A DNA stretch of 64,000 nucleotides from Acinetobacter gerneri DSM 14967 = CIP 107464 = MTCC 9824 (GCF_000368565.1 NZ_KB849543.1:314055-378054), one strand, 5' to 3'. Shown: positions 36,448 through 46,136, numbered from the stretch's first letter. The notes: a model not told the origin generated them from the sequence alone. A program made the numbers and translations.

Positions 36448-37461
36448 ATGGGGAAAATAATTTTTTGTTTCATATTGGGGCTTTGCGTGTCTATTTTAGC
36501 AGGGGCAAATTCTGAGTTAGCAGATAAAAATCATCAAAGCAAAAATCAATCTGATAAATTAAAAGTATTTTTTATTGACCAAGAGAGTAAGGCAGAGCCA
36601 TTTTTTCATTTTAATTTTGGTAAATATAAAATCACAGCACTTTCAGATGGTTATATCACATTAGATTCGACGATTTTTAATCAGAATCTTCCAGAGCAGC
36701 AACTCGAACAGATACAAAAGCAATTTTTTAAAAATACCAAGCTCAATATGCCAGTCAACGCTTTTTTGATTGCCGATGGCAAAGATCTGACTTTGATTGA
36801 TAGTGGTGCAGGAGCGTGTATTGCTGATGGAAAAGCAGGGCATTTAGCCCAAAATATCGTATTGGCGGGTTATCAATTAAGTCAAATTAAAACGATTTTC
36901 TTAACGCATTTGCATCGTGATCATGTGTGTGGTCTGAGTCAGCAGGGCAAAAAAGTTTTCCCAAATGCCATGATTTATGTCAGTGAAAATGAAGCCAATT
37001 ATTGGTTAAATGATCAGACTTTAGCAAGTTTGGAACAGCATCAAAGGCAACAATATCTGGACAATTCAGAACAAATCCGTATTGCGTTAAAGCCTTATCG
37101 AAGCACAGATCAATTTAAAACATTTCAGTCTGCAGCCAATATCAATGGCATAGATGTGATTCCTATTTCGGGTCATAGTCTTGGACATTATGGTTTTCAG
37201 ATCATACAAGCTCAGCAAAAAATGGTGTTTGTGGGGGATTTGGTGCATTCAAATTTGGCGCAGTTTGCCTATCCTACATTGTCTGTTGCTTTTGATCATG
37301 ATCCGATTTTGGCTGCATTAACCCGTGAAAAATTGTTTAAACAATTTGCCGATCAAAACAGCATTGTTGCTGCTGCACATTTACCATTTCCGGGGATCGG
37401 CTCAGTAAAATCTATAGCAAATCATCAATATCTTTGGCTAGGTTTAACGTCGAAACCTTAA
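36448..37461 (+). CDS. Exported metallo-beta-lactamase-fold hydrolase
   Basis: A 337-residue protein with a hydrophobic N terminus (GKIIFCFILGLCVSILAGANS), probably a signal peptide, then an MBL-fold domain. Metal ligands are visible in THLHRDHVCGL (HxHxDH), SGHSLGHYGF and VGDLVHSN, with a late AAHLPFPG histidine. The family includes quorum-quenching lactonases and many hydrolases of unknown substrate, so no specific function can be assigned. The start at 36448 has AGTGGGA upstream; an in-frame GTG at 36436 is less likely. It shares a terminator with the convergent glpQ-type gene. Confidence 0.8.
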   Translation: MGKIIFCFILGLCVSILAGANSELADKNHQSKNQSDKLKVFFIDQESKAEPFFHFNFGKYKITALSDGYITLDSTIFNQNLPEQQLEQIQKQFFKNTKLNMPVNAFLIADGKDLTLIDSGAGACIADGKAGHLAQNIVLAGYQLSQIKTIFLTHLHRDHVCGLSQQGKKVFPNAMIYVSENEANYWLNDQTLASLEQHQRQQYLDNSEQIRIALKPYRSTDQFKTFQSAANINGIDVIPISGHSLGHYGFQIIQAQQKMVFVGDLVHSNLAQFAYPTLSVAFDHDPILAALTREKLFKQFADQNSIVAAAHLPFPGIGSVKSIANHQYLWLGLTSKP

Positions 37462-37507
37462 AGATTTTTGGATATTTATAAATTTGGGTATTTATAAAAT
37501 AGCGAAG

Positions 37508-37543
37508 AACCAAAGACTCCTTTGAGCCTTTGGTTTTGTATTT
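37508..37543. terminator. Bidirectional terminator between the MBL-fold gene and the glpQ-type gene
   Basis: AACCAAAG and CTTTGGTT arms enclose a second short stem (CTC/GAG), with TTTTG following. It lies between convergent genes. Confidence 0.65.
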
Positions 37544-37561
37544 TAAGGGTTATTTCGAAGC

Positions 37562-38683
37562 TTATTTTAAATAAGGTTGAACTGCTTTACGCCCGATCGC
37601 AGGATCATCCGTGAAGAGCCCATCTACACCTGCTTTAAAAAATAGCTGCATTTCTTTGATCGAACCTGCTTCACATTTTTCTGCAGCTTTGGCGCTACAT
37701 TTAAATGCATTTGGCAGGAAATTATTTTCAGGTCTAAAAGTGTATGGGTGAACTTTTAGTTTTGCTGCATGTGCATCTTTTATAAAGTTGGTCGGAGTTT
37801 GTGTGTTAAACGGAATAATATAGTCTTTTGACGGTCCAACCCCTTGTGCATATTTGGCAACTTCTTTGAGTCCTGTAGGTGTTGCCATATCAGCATAGGT
37901 GGTTTTCAATCCTTTTGCTGCATAGTCGGCAGGGATTGTTGTCTTAGCATCATAGAGCTGGATGAGTTTGGCATTTTTCAATGTCTTATGTAAGGCAAGT
38001 TGATCTTTGAAATATTTCAGATTGTTGACTTCAAAAGACTGGATATAAATCGGTGCAATCTCACGCGTGTATTTATATTTTGCCAAAGTTTTGAGTAGGT
38101 TATCTTCGAGTGCTAAGTTGACAGATTGAAAATACGTCGGATGTTTAGTCTCTATATACAAACCGATGACTTTTCCTGTTTTTGTATAGTGCTTTTCAGC
38201 CAACAAAATGATTTGATCTAAAGTTGGGACATTAAATTTGTCATTGTACTGAACATTGCCGGGTCTAAGATCAGGTATACGTTCACGTGCTTTGACTTGG
38301 TTTAACTCATTCAAGCTTAAGTCTTCTGTGAACCAACCTTTGAGTTGTTGACCATCAATGATCTTGGTTTTTTGACGATCTGCAAATTGAGTTAGGGTGC
38401 TAATATTGGTTGTACCACCAATTTCATTTTCATGTCGTGCCACCAAGACACCATCTTTTGTCGAAACCAAATCTGGTTCAATAAAATCAGCGCCATCATC
38501 AATTGCTTTTTGATAGGCCTCAAGTGTATGTTCTGGACGTAGTGCACTGGCACCACGATGACCAATAATAATGACATTCGGTTCTTTATATGTAGGATTG
38601 GGTTTTACAACAATTTTATTATCATCATCATTGCATCCTGCAAGCCCAATTAAAGCTGTGAGTAAAATCGTTTTCTTTATCAT
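37562..38683 (-). CDS. glpQ: Glycerophosphodiester phosphodiesterase, lipoprotein
   Basis: A 373-residue GlpQ-type enzyme that hydrolyses glycerophosphodiesters to glycerol-3-phosphate and an alcohol. The N terminus is a lipoprotein signal with lipobox LAGC, followed by a polar linker. The catalytic start is IIIGHRGASALRPEHTLEAY, with the metal-binding DGADFIEPDLVSTKDGVLVARHE and later VIGLYIETKHP and the end block KAGVDGLFTDDP. The length fits periplasmic GlpQ proteins. It stands alone in its orientation, with the RND gene divergent 278 bases away. Confidence 0.9.
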   Translation of the reverse strand: MIKKTILLTALIGLAGCNDDDNKIVVKPNPTYKEPNVIIIGHRGASALRPEHTLEAYQKAIDDGADFIEPDLVSTKDGVLVARHENEIGGTTNISTLTQFADRQKTKIIDGQQLKGWFTEDLSLNELNQVKARERIPDLRPGNVQYNDKFNVPTLDQIILLAEKHYTKTGKVIGLYIETKHPTYFQSVNLALEDNLLKTLAKYKYTREIAPIYIQSFEVNNLKYFKDQLALHKTLKNAKLIQLYDAKTTIPADYAAKGLKTTYADMATPTGLKEVAKYAQGVGPSKDYIIPFNTQTPTNFIKDAHAAKLKVHPYTFRPENNFLPNAFKCSAKAAEKCEAGSIKEMQLFFKAGVDGLFTDDPAIGRKAVQPYLK

Positions 38684-38961
38684 TTTTGCTCTTTATTTAA
38701 ATAGATTATTGGATTTAAGATTATGAATTATAATGATTTCATTAAAATGAAAAATCGGTTAAATTTATATGAAAATTTCCGTGTATAAATTGCGTTTATA
38801 TTCATGCTTTCTTCATAATTAGAGATCTAATTGAGAATTTTGTAAAATTGCTTGAATTGAATTTAGGTTAAAGAACATGATTGCATTTAATCTTTCCTGC
38901 ACAGATCTATTTTAAAATATAGATCAATCTTAAATGCTGTACTGACTTAGAATTTGAACAA

Positions 38962-41900
38962 ATGTTGTCAAAATTTTTTATTCAACGTCCAATTTTTGCA
39001 GGTGTAATTGCCATTGTTATTATGGCTTTTGGTATTTTTGCATTATTAAACTTGCCTGTTGAACGTTATCCAGATATTGCACCACCCAAAATTTCCATTT
39101 CCGCCAACTATAGCGGTGCAGATGCACAAACAGTTGAGCAAAGTGTTACCCAGATTTTAGAACAACAAATTCAGGGAATTGACCATTTACTGTATTTTAG
39201 TTCGAGTAGTGATTCGACGGGACGAAGTCGAATCAGTATTAGCTTTGAAAATGGTACAAATCCTGATACGGCACAGGTGCAAGTACAAAACAGCATCAAT
39301 TCTGTTTTGAAAAGGCTACCTGATGAGGTACAGCGTCAAGGGGTCAGCGTTACCAAATCACTCGGCGATACTTTTATGGTGATTGGTTTGTATGACGAAT
39401 CCAATAAGAGTAGTGGGTTTGCTTTGGCGGATTATTTGGCAACGCATATCCAAGATGAGTTGGGTCGCCTTGAAGGTGTTGGAGAGTTAGATACTTTCGG
39501 CTCACAATATGCGATGCGAATTTGGCTCGATCCTTTCAAATTGCGTCAGTACAATTTGATGCCAAGCGACATTACCCAAGCCGTTGAAGCACAAAACAAC
39601 CAAGTGGCAGCTGGTGGGATCGGTGATCTACCCACCAATAATCAACAATATTTAAATGCCAAAGTGACTGCGGGTTCAAAACTAAAAACAGTCGCTGATT
39701 TTGAAAATATCATCGTAAAAGGTGATAAAGCAGGTGCATTTGTTTATCTTAAAGATGTTGCTCGTGTCGAGTTAGGTGCTGAAAATTATCAATTTTTAAC
39801 CACTATCAATGGTCATGCAGCAGCAGGTTTAGCGATTTCATTGAGTTCTGGTGCAAATGCAATTCAGACATCGAAACTGATTAAAGATAAGCTTAATCAG
39901 CTTTCTACGCAGCTTCCTGCGGGCTATAAAATCGATTATCCGCGCGACAATACACCTTTTGTGCAAGAGTCGATTAAAGAGGTCGTCAAAACGCTGTTTG
40001 AAGCAATTTTGCTGGTCATCATCGTGATGTTTATATTCTTGCAAAGTTGGCGAGCAACCTTGATCCCTGCGATTACTGTACCGATTGTGATCTTGGGTAC
40101 TTTTGGTGTGCTTTATGTCATGGGCTTGAGTATCAATACTTTGACCTTGTTTGCACTGGTTCTGGCGATCGGTTTATTGGTTGATGATGCAATTGTCGTG
40201 GTTGAAAATGTCGAACGTTTGATGCAAGAACAAAAAATGTCAGCCAAAGAAGCATCCATTGAATCCATGCAAGAAATCAGTGGTGCATTGATCGGGATCA
40301 CTTTGGTTTTGACTTCGGTTTTTATTCCGATGGCATTTTTTGGTGGTTCTACTGGGGTGATCTATCGCCAATTTTCGATCAGTCTTGTGGCAGCGATGGC
40401 ATTATCGTTATTCGTTGCACTGGTATTGACACCTGCTTTGTGTGCACTGATTTTAAAGCCAAATCATCATCAAGCCAAATGGGCAACTTGGTTCAATCAG
40501 AAAATTGAAGGCATTAAAAAGTTCTATCTCGGTTTTTCAGAAAAAACCATCGCCAATAAAACCACAATTTGGGTCTGTTTCTTTGCTCTAATCACATTAT
40601 TTGCGTTGCTATATAAAGGCTTACCAAGCAGTTTTATTCCCAAAGAAGATCAGGGCATGTTGAGTGTGCAATTTTCTGTGGCTGAAGGTGCGCCAATGTG
40701 GAAAGCACAGGAAACAGGCGAAAAAATCCGTCAGTATTTTCTGGAAAATGAAAAACAAAATGTAGATATTGCATTGATTCGTTATGGACGAAACTTCTCA
40801 GGAAGTGGGCAAAATCTAGGACAAGGGTTTATTGCCTTGAAGCCTTGGGCGGATCGTAGTGCAAAGCATGATTCGGCAGACGCGATTCAAAAACGTGCTA
40901 TGCAATATTTTAAAGATGATCCAAATGCCAAAATAAATATTACATTGCCTGCTTCGGTGAGTGGTCTTGGTTCTACCGATGGTTTGGATTTTTGGATTCG
41001 AGATCTCAATGGTCAAGGTCAGCAAGCTTTGCAAGATACATTTAAAGTCATGCAAGACCAAACGAAACAATTTACCAGTTTTAGTCAGCTTGAAAAGCAG
41101 TCTACAGATAGCAAATCCAATCTCAATGTCAAAATTGATTCTAAGCAAGTGATTGCCAATGGACTGAAAATTGATGATGTAAATAGCACACTTTCATCCG
41201 CATGGGGCAGTACCTATATCAATGACTTCATTGATCGTGGTCGAATCAAAAAAGTTATTATGCAATCTGATATCGACTACCGGGCAACGCCAGAAAATCT
41301 ACAAGACTGGTCAGTACGAAATGATGCCAATCAAATGGTTCCTTTCAGTGCTTTCTCATCGGTCAATTGGAGCGGTGGTCCAGATATTTTAAAACGCTAT
41401 ATGGGTTATGGTGCTTTACAGCTACAAGCCAACGTGTCTGCTAGTTCAAGTTCTGGTCAAGCCATGCAGGATTTAAATCAGATGGTTGATCAGATGCCGG
41501 GTACAGATTTGCAATGGACAGGTTTGTCTTATGAGGAAAAACAATCCAGTAGCCAAGCGTTGATTTTGTATTTGGTTTCGATTGGTTTTGTATTTTTATG
41601 CTTGGCAGCACTCTATGAAAGTTGGTCGATTCCGACCGCTGTGATGGCGGCAATTCCCTTAGGTATTGGTGGGAATATCATTTTTGCCAAAATATTAGGC
41701 TTACCCAATGATATTTATTTCCAGATTGCTTTGCTGACCACGATTGGTTTGTCATGTAAAAATGCCATTTTAATCGTGGAATTTGCTGCTATGGCGCAGG
41801 AAAAAGGTAAAACTGCTATCGCCGCTGCACTTGAAGGTGCGGGATTGCGCTTACGTCCTATTTTAATGACATCTATTGCCTTTGGTGCAGGTGTCTTGCC

Positions 41901-42057
41901 TTTGGTCTTTGCCTTTGGTGCAGGTTCAGTCAGCCGTCATGAGATCGGTGTGAGCGTATTGGGTGGTGTGATTTTTGGGACCATTTTAGTTCTGATCTTC
42001 ATTCCATTTATGTATGTCTTTATCCGAAGTGTTTTTAAACGTAAATCAAAAGCATAA
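38962..42057 (+). CDS. RND-type efflux pump inner-membrane subunit (HAE1 family), orphan
   Basis: A 1,031-residue AcrB-like transporter. It starts MLSKFFIQRPIFAGVIAIVIM, has two large periplasmic loops and twelve expected membrane helices, and shows GLLVDDAIVVVENVERLM with the paired aspartates of the proton relay and GLSCKNAILIVEFA in the second half. Such pumps need a membrane-fusion protein and an outer-membrane channel, but neither is encoded next to it, so it must borrow partners from elsewhere. The substrate is unknown. The ribosome site is weak. No terminator is obvious before mgtE. Confidence 0.9.
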   Translation: MLSKFFIQRPIFAGVIAIVIMAFGIFALLNLPVERYPDIAPPKISISANYSGADAQTVEQSVTQILEQQIQGIDHLLYFSSSSDSTGRSRISISFENGTNPDTAQVQVQNSINSVLKRLPDEVQRQGVSVTKSLGDTFMVIGLYDESNKSSGFALADYLATHIQDELGRLEGVGELDTFGSQYAMRIWLDPFKLRQYNLMPSDITQAVEAQNNQVAAGGIGDLPTNNQQYLNAKVTAGSKLKTVADFENIIVKGDKAGAFVYLKDVARVELGAENYQFLTTINGHAAAGLAISLSSGANAIQTSKLIKDKLNQLSTQLPAGYKIDYPRDNTPFVQESIKEVVKTLFEAILLVIIVMFIFLQSWRATLIPAITVPIVILGTFGVLYVMGLSINTLTLFALVLAIGLLVDDAIVVVENVERLMQEQKMSAKEASIESMQEISGALIGITLVLTSVFIPMAFFGGSTGVIYRQFSISLVAAMALSLFVALVLTPALCALILKPNHHQAKWATWFNQKIEGIKKFYLGFSEKTIANKTTIWVCFFALITLFALLYKGLPSSFIPKEDQGMLSVQFSVAEGAPMWKAQETGEKIRQYFLENEKQNVDIALIRYGRNFSGSGQNLGQGFIALKPWADRSAKHDSADAIQKRAMQYFKDDPNAKINITLPASVSGLGSTDGLDFWIRDLNGQGQQALQDTFKVMQDQTKQFTSFSQLEKQSTDSKSNLNVKIDSKQVIANGLKIDDVNSTLSSAWGSTYINDFIDRGRIKKVIMQSDIDYRATPENLQDWSVRNDANQMVPFSAFSSVNWSGGPDILKRYMGYGALQLQANVSASSSSGQAMQDLNQMVDQMPGTDLQWTGLSYEEKQSSSQALILYLVSIGFVFLCLAALYESWSIPTAVMAAIPLGIGGNIIFAKILGLPNDIYFQIALLTTIGLSCKNAILIVEFAAMAQEKGKTAIAAALEGAGLRLRPILMTSIAFGAGVLPLVFAFGAGSVSRHEIGVSVLGGVIFGTILVLIFIPFMYVFIRSVFKRKSKA

Positions 42058-42288
42058 ATTTAATATGGTGTCTCATCATTTATCCAGTATGAACGTTGGA
42101 TAAGTGGTGAGATGCACAGTTTTAATAATTAAAATGATAAAAAACAACAGTGTATGATTTATTTTATCAATATTTAATTAAAATATTCCCCAAAACATCA
42201 TAAATACTAAAACTACACTGAAGTGATTGAATATTCACAAGATAATGTGTGCAATTTTTCGATGAATCATCTTGGGAGAATAAAAATA

Positions 42289-43629
42289 ATGAAGCAAAAT
42301 AATTTTCTCTATCTATTGAATGATGCGCTGCAAAATCAAAATATTCAGTTGGCATTGGACTCAGTGAAAACTTTTAAAGCGGTTGATTTAGCAGATATTT
42401 TATCTCAGTTACCACTCGATTCCGCACAGTTGTTGTTGATCAATTTACCGCAACGTGCTTATGTATTTTCATATCTTGCACCTGAAGTACAAGTGAAAAT
42501 CGGCAATGGATTGTCTAGAGCTGATTTGGCAGAAATTATAGGTGAAATGTCATCTGATAAACGTGCCGATGTTTTTAAACAATTAGATCTAGAACAGCAA
42601 AATGCCTTATGGCCTGCTTTGGCACAAGCTGAAAGAGAAGACATTCGCCAACTTGCACAGCATGCGGAGGGCACTGCTGGGGCTATTATGAGCTCTGAGT
42701 ATGCCATGTTGACGGCTGAGCTCAATGTTGCTGAAGCGATACAGATGCTACGTTTTGAAGCGCCTGATACAGAGACGATTTATGTGGCTTATGTAGTCGA
42801 TCAAGCACGAAAATTGTTGGGTGTCGTGTCATTAAAACAGTTAATTTTAGCGTCAGAAGATACTTTGATCCGTGATTTGATGACAACAGATATTATTTTT
42901 GTTACGACCGATACGGACAATGATCAGGTGGCAAAAATCATTTCTCGATATGATTTGTTAGCATTACCAATCATCGACGAGCAGGGCACGATGGTCGGTA
43001 TCGTGACCTATGATGATGCGATGGATGTGGCTCGTGATGAGGCAACCGAAGATTTCTTAAAATCAAGTGCGGTGAACGCTTCATCAAAGTTGAGCATCAA
43101 AACAGCGCCTATTTTTCAGCTTTATAAAAAAAGGGTGTTTTGGTTGGTGGTTTTGGTTTTTGGTAGTTTGCTATCGGGGATCGGGATCGCACATTTTGAA
43201 GGGATTATTTCAAAAAATATCGTACTGGTATTCTTTTTGCCACTACTGGTCGGTAGTGGTGGAAATGCAGGCGCGCAGTCAGCTACGCTCATGGTACGTG
43301 CGCTGGCAACAGGAGATGTTGTTGCCAAAGATTGGGTTTTTCTGATGCTCAAAGAAACCTTAGTTGCACTGACTTTGGGATTAACGATGGCTGCTGCTGT
43401 TTCTATTTTAGGGTTTTACCGTGGTGGAGAAATGGTTGCTTTGGTTTTGGCACTCAGCATGATGGGCATTGTTTTGCTGGGCTGTCTGATTGGGACGAGT
43501 CTGCCATTTATATTGAATTTGCTTAAACTCGATCCTGCAAGTGCTTCTGCGCCATTAGTGACTTCGATTTGTGATGCGACGGGTGTTTTGGTGTATTTGT
43601 ATATTGCATCACAATTATTATCACTTTAG
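42289..43629 (+). CDS. mgtE: MgtE-type magnesium transporter
   Basis: A 446-residue Mg2+ channel. It has the N-terminal helical domain (LADILSQLPLDSAQLLLINLP ... LAEIIGEMSSDKRADVF), two CBS domains (AGAIMSSEYAMLTAELNVAEAIQML and VTTDTDNDQVAKIISRYDLLALPIID), then about five membrane helices with the pore signature PLLVGSGGNAGAQSATLMVRALATGDV. A longer frame opens at 42223, but GGGAGA nine bases before the ATG at 42289 and the family N terminus favour the shorter form. CBS domains sense Mg2+ and gate the pore. Confidence 0.93.
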   Translation: MKQNNFLYLLNDALQNQNIQLALDSVKTFKAVDLADILSQLPLDSAQLLLINLPQRAYVFSYLAPEVQVKIGNGLSRADLAEIIGEMSSDKRADVFKQLDLEQQNALWPALAQAEREDIRQLAQHAEGTAGAIMSSEYAMLTAELNVAEAIQMLRFEAPDTETIYVAYVVDQARKLLGVVSLKQLILASEDTLIRDLMTTDIIFVTTDTDNDQVAKIISRYDLLALPIIDEQGTMVGIVTYDDAMDVARDEATEDFLKSSAVNASSKLSIKTAPIFQLYKKRVFWLVVLVFGSLLSGIGIAHFEGIISKNIVLVFFLPLLVGSGGNAGAQSATLMVRALATGDVVAKDWVFLMLKETLVALTLGLTMAAAVSILGFYRGGEMVALVLALSMMGIVLLGCLIGTSLPFILNLLKLDPASASAPLVTSICDATGVLVYLYIASQLLSL

Positions 43630-43677
43630 TTATAATAAGTTGATATTTTTTAAACCTTGATTAGGTATGAGAATGAG

Positions 43678-44265
43678 ATGAACCAAGAAAAAAAATTATC
43701 AAAAAATGAAGTGATTCGTCTTGAACGTGATCTAGCAAAATACGCCAATATCATGGATTCAGTGGTCCGTATCCCATTTACCAAACAAGGCATGGGAGCA
43801 GATGCTGCGTTGAGTACCATTCCTATAGCAGGGGATGTGGCGGGTTTTGTGTTGACCTGTTATGCGGTATATAAAGCCAAACAAATAGGTGTGCCTCAGG
43901 CCAAACTCAATGGGGTGCTAAAACTGGCGGTGATTGATGGTGTGGTGGGATGTATTCCTGTCTTGGGTACTGTTTTTGATATATTTATTCGACCAAGTCG
44001 CAAGGCGCTTGATGTGGTACATGAACATATTCGTGAAGAATATCAGATTGATAGTGAAAGCCATGTCATACATCCATTTTTACATGAAAGTTTGGAAAAA
44101 AAGCAGCAAAGTTCTGCATTTTGGCGTAATCCAGTCATAGCATGGTTTTGGCTGCACATACCCGATTTATTGGGTGCGATTTTGTTGGTTTTAATTGGGA
44201 TTGCGCTTTGGTTCGGTTTTACTACGCTTTGGCATTGGTTCCAACAATTTGAAATGTCACGCTAA
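43678..44265 (+). CDS. DUF4112-type membrane protein
   Basis: A 195-residue protein that resembles DUF4112 proteins: a conserved block DSVVRIPFTKQGMGADAALSTIPIAGDVAGF and VIDGVVGCIPVLGTVFDIFIRPSRKAL, with three or four hydrophobic segments including a C-terminal one (LLGAILLVLIGIALWFGF). Function unknown. It follows mgtE by 48 bases on the same strand, so co-transcription is likely. Its last codons form the left arm of a hairpin terminator that is repeated 1.85 kb downstream. Confidence 0.75.
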   Translation: MNQEKKLSKNEVIRLERDLAKYANIMDSVVRIPFTKQGMGADAALSTIPIAGDVAGFVLTCYAVYKAKQIGVPQAKLNGVLKLAVIDGVVGCIPVLGTVFDIFIRPSRKALDVVHEHIREEYQIDSESHVIHPFLHESLEKKQQSSAFWRNPVIAWFWLHIPDLLGAILLVLIGIALWFGFTTLWHWFQQFEMSR

Positions 44266-44289
44266 AATATTCTAGCGTGACAACACATT
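44248..44289. repeat. Direct repeat, left copy, containing a hairpin terminator
   Basis: Contains the 10-bp palindrome TGTCACGCTA/TAGCGTGACA (44255-44282) followed by CAACACATTTTT. The sequence recurs at 46094-46136 with one mismatch and one inserted A. It covers the last six codons of the DUF4112-type gene and would terminate it. Confidence 0.85.
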
Positions 44290-44369
44290 TTTAAACTGGG
44301 CTAGGTAAAGATTTTTAGAAGGAAGAGGTCCTGTGTCAGGTCAACTAGGTGATAAAGCGTCGTATAATT

Positions 44370-44887
44370 ATGTTAAAGAATTTAGAAAAGAAAAAGCAAA
44401 ATAATACTGATGTTTCATTAATTTTTAATGGAAATAAAATTTATAGTGTAACCAATCAACTTGATATTTTTGATGTGGAAAATAAAAAATCAAATTTTAT
44501 TTTTGGATATTGTTTTTGGGTATCGCAACCATCATTGTTAGTAAGTTCTAATAAATTGATAGGTTTAACATATCTATTAGACAAAGAATATCGTGATCTG
44601 GTTTTAAAATGGGTTTTAAATACGAATAATCCTCATCTTAATATTAAATCATCAAAACATACAGAATATTATGGGGAGAAGGTTGGGGGGATGAATTGTT
44701 TTTTGAAGTGCACTGGATCATAGATATACCCGATAGAATAGAAGGTTTGGCAATGACTGAAGATTTTTGGATTTATAAAAAGGACGGAGAAGACGATATA
44801 GAGAGTTTATGTGCTATCGGGTTAGACGATCCTAAGAAAATTGCTGACGCATATGATTTAGAATGGCACCCTGACTTAATCGAGTAA
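44370..44887 (+). pseudogene. Hypothetical gene split by a frameshift in a G6 run
   Basis: Two frames join naturally: the first runs from 44370 to the G6 run at ~44687 and then degenerates (ends MNCFLKCTGS, stop at 44723). The frame that continues beyond reads GDELFFEVHWIIDIPDRIEGLAMTEDFWIYKKDGEDDIESL and stops at 44887. One extra G would restore a single ~172-residue protein. I do not recognise the family; the acidic C-terminal part and the neighbouring gene are reminiscent of immunity proteins. The cause could be mutation, phase variation or a sequencing error in the homopolymer. The first start (ATG 44370, or GTG 44349) is uncertain. Confidence 0.55.
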
Positions 44888-44987
44888 GTCTGAGTAAATG
44901 ATAAATTGAGAATATAAATAAAACATGTAAGCCTTATAAATCTAATGCGTGAATTACAAAAGAGTCAAAGATAAGGACAGACATACG

Positions 44988-45722
44988 ATGAATGATTTGC
45001 AAGTTAGTTTATTTTCATTAGAATCTTTATTTGATAAACGAGAAATGTGGAAAGCTTTTTTTACAAATTTAGAGAATATATTTGATCTAAAAATTAGTCA
45101 TATTGATAAAAATGACCCGATGCGAAATAAAGTAAAAAATTTAGATGAAGTCGTAGATTATATTGGTATTTTTGGAGGCGAAGAAGATACTCTAAATATT
45201 TTATTTGCGAAGTCAAAAAAATATGATTTATTTGTATTGCTAGAATTAAATAAAGCGAAGTCAACTGTAGGTAATGGTTTTGATATGGTTTATATTAGCT
45301 TTCATGAGGAATTTATTAAACAAAAAGAAAACGTAGAGAAAGTGTATTTATTTTTTAAAGAAAGCATAAGTGTGATTAAACCATTTTATGCTGTTTGTGA
45401 TGATACGATTAATATTAAAGTTAAAAAGAAAAATAATGGATTTCCCGTCAATTATGAAGAAGAGTTGCCAGGTATTTTTTGGTTAACATATTTTAATAAA
45501 AAATACTCAGATTTTTTTGATCTAAAAAATAAAAATATACCATTTGAGGTTGTAGAGAATACATCAGGTACAATACTTCGATTAGGAGAGTCTCCTCATC
45601 ACATAGTCTATGATCGATTTGAGGCTGAAAAAGAACTAGGAACTAAGTCATTTGTTGAATTGGATGCAATCCTAAACAAACCTTTTGGTAAATATGTTCT
45701 TTTATTTAAAGATCTAATTTAG
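44988..45722 (+). CDS. Hypothetical protein, possibly an immunity protein (Imm52-like)
   Basis: A 244-residue soluble, acidic protein with no signal or membrane segment. The stretch ELPGIFWLTYFNKKYSDFF near residue 165, and the pattern of an N-terminal sensor-like half followed by that block, recall immunity proteins of polymorphic toxin systems (Imm52-like). This is recollection, not a search result. AAGGA ten bases before the ATG at 44988 is a good ribosome site; an upstream GTG at 44949 has none. No toxin gene lies next to it, so it would be an orphan immunity gene in a small islet bounded by direct repeats. Base composition is more AT-rich than in mgtE. Confidence 0.5.
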   Translation: MNDLQVSLFSLESLFDKREMWKAFFTNLENIFDLKISHIDKNDPMRNKVKNLDEVVDYIGIFGGEEDTLNILFAKSKKYDLFVLLELNKAKSTVGNGFDMVYISFHEEFIKQKENVEKVYLFFKESISVIKPFYAVCDDTINIKVKKKNNGFPVNYEEELPGIFWLTYFNKKYSDFFDLKNKNIPFEVVENTSGTILRLGESPHHIVYDRFEAEKELGTKSFVELDAILNKPFGKYVLLFKDLI

Positions 45723-45837
45723 GGGCTTTTGATATTCCATAAGGAATATGATTTATAGATATTGGAGTTCTTGCGTAAGTTATTTTTTGCTCAAATTTAT
45801 ACTCCCATCATTGTGCCTCAAAACCTAATAAAATTTG

Positions 45838-45915
45838 CAATTAAGGCAGGATGCCGTCCGTTGAACAAGGGCTACAGGGATGTATGCCCATTTGTTCGAC
45901 AATGGTTTTCTTGCG
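45838..45915. repeat. Diverged, inverted copy of the basA-basB intergenic repeat
   Basis: AAGGCAGGATGCCGTCCGTTG and the following GGCTACAGGGATGTATGCCC ... TGTTCGACAATG correspond, reverse-complemented, to the central part of the ~360-bp units at 4313-5300 (caacggacggcatcctgcctt). The 45762-45977 ORF over it is spurious. It marks this as a dispersed repeat family. Confidence 0.7.
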
Positions 45916-46093
45916 AAATATATTTCTCATTTGTCCGAAAACAAAGTAAGAAAGATAGTCTACGCAAAGTAAAATAAATGACTCAAGGTAAATGTGACTG
46001 TATGATTCTTTTCATCCAAATATTTGATCATTATTAATTTATAAAAGAACTCTATTCTTTCAATTTCACTGCGAAAGCTATGCCATGTATCCG

Positions 46094-46136
46094 TTTGTAA
46101 TGTCACGCTAAAAATATTCTAGCGTGACAACACATT
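46094..46136. repeat. Direct repeat, right copy, containing the porin terminator hairpin
   Basis: Second copy of the 44248-44289 repeat. It keeps a relic of the DUF4112-type gene end (TTTGTAATGTCACGCTAA) and the palindrome TGTCACGCTA/TAGCGTGACA (46101-46129), and runs into the stop codon of the porin gene, which it would terminate on the minus strand. Confidence 0.85.

Noticed and set aside
45762..45977. 71-codon ORF after the immunity-like gene
   Set aside because: It overlies the inverted copy of the dispersed repeat, and no equivalent frame is kept at 4313-5300.
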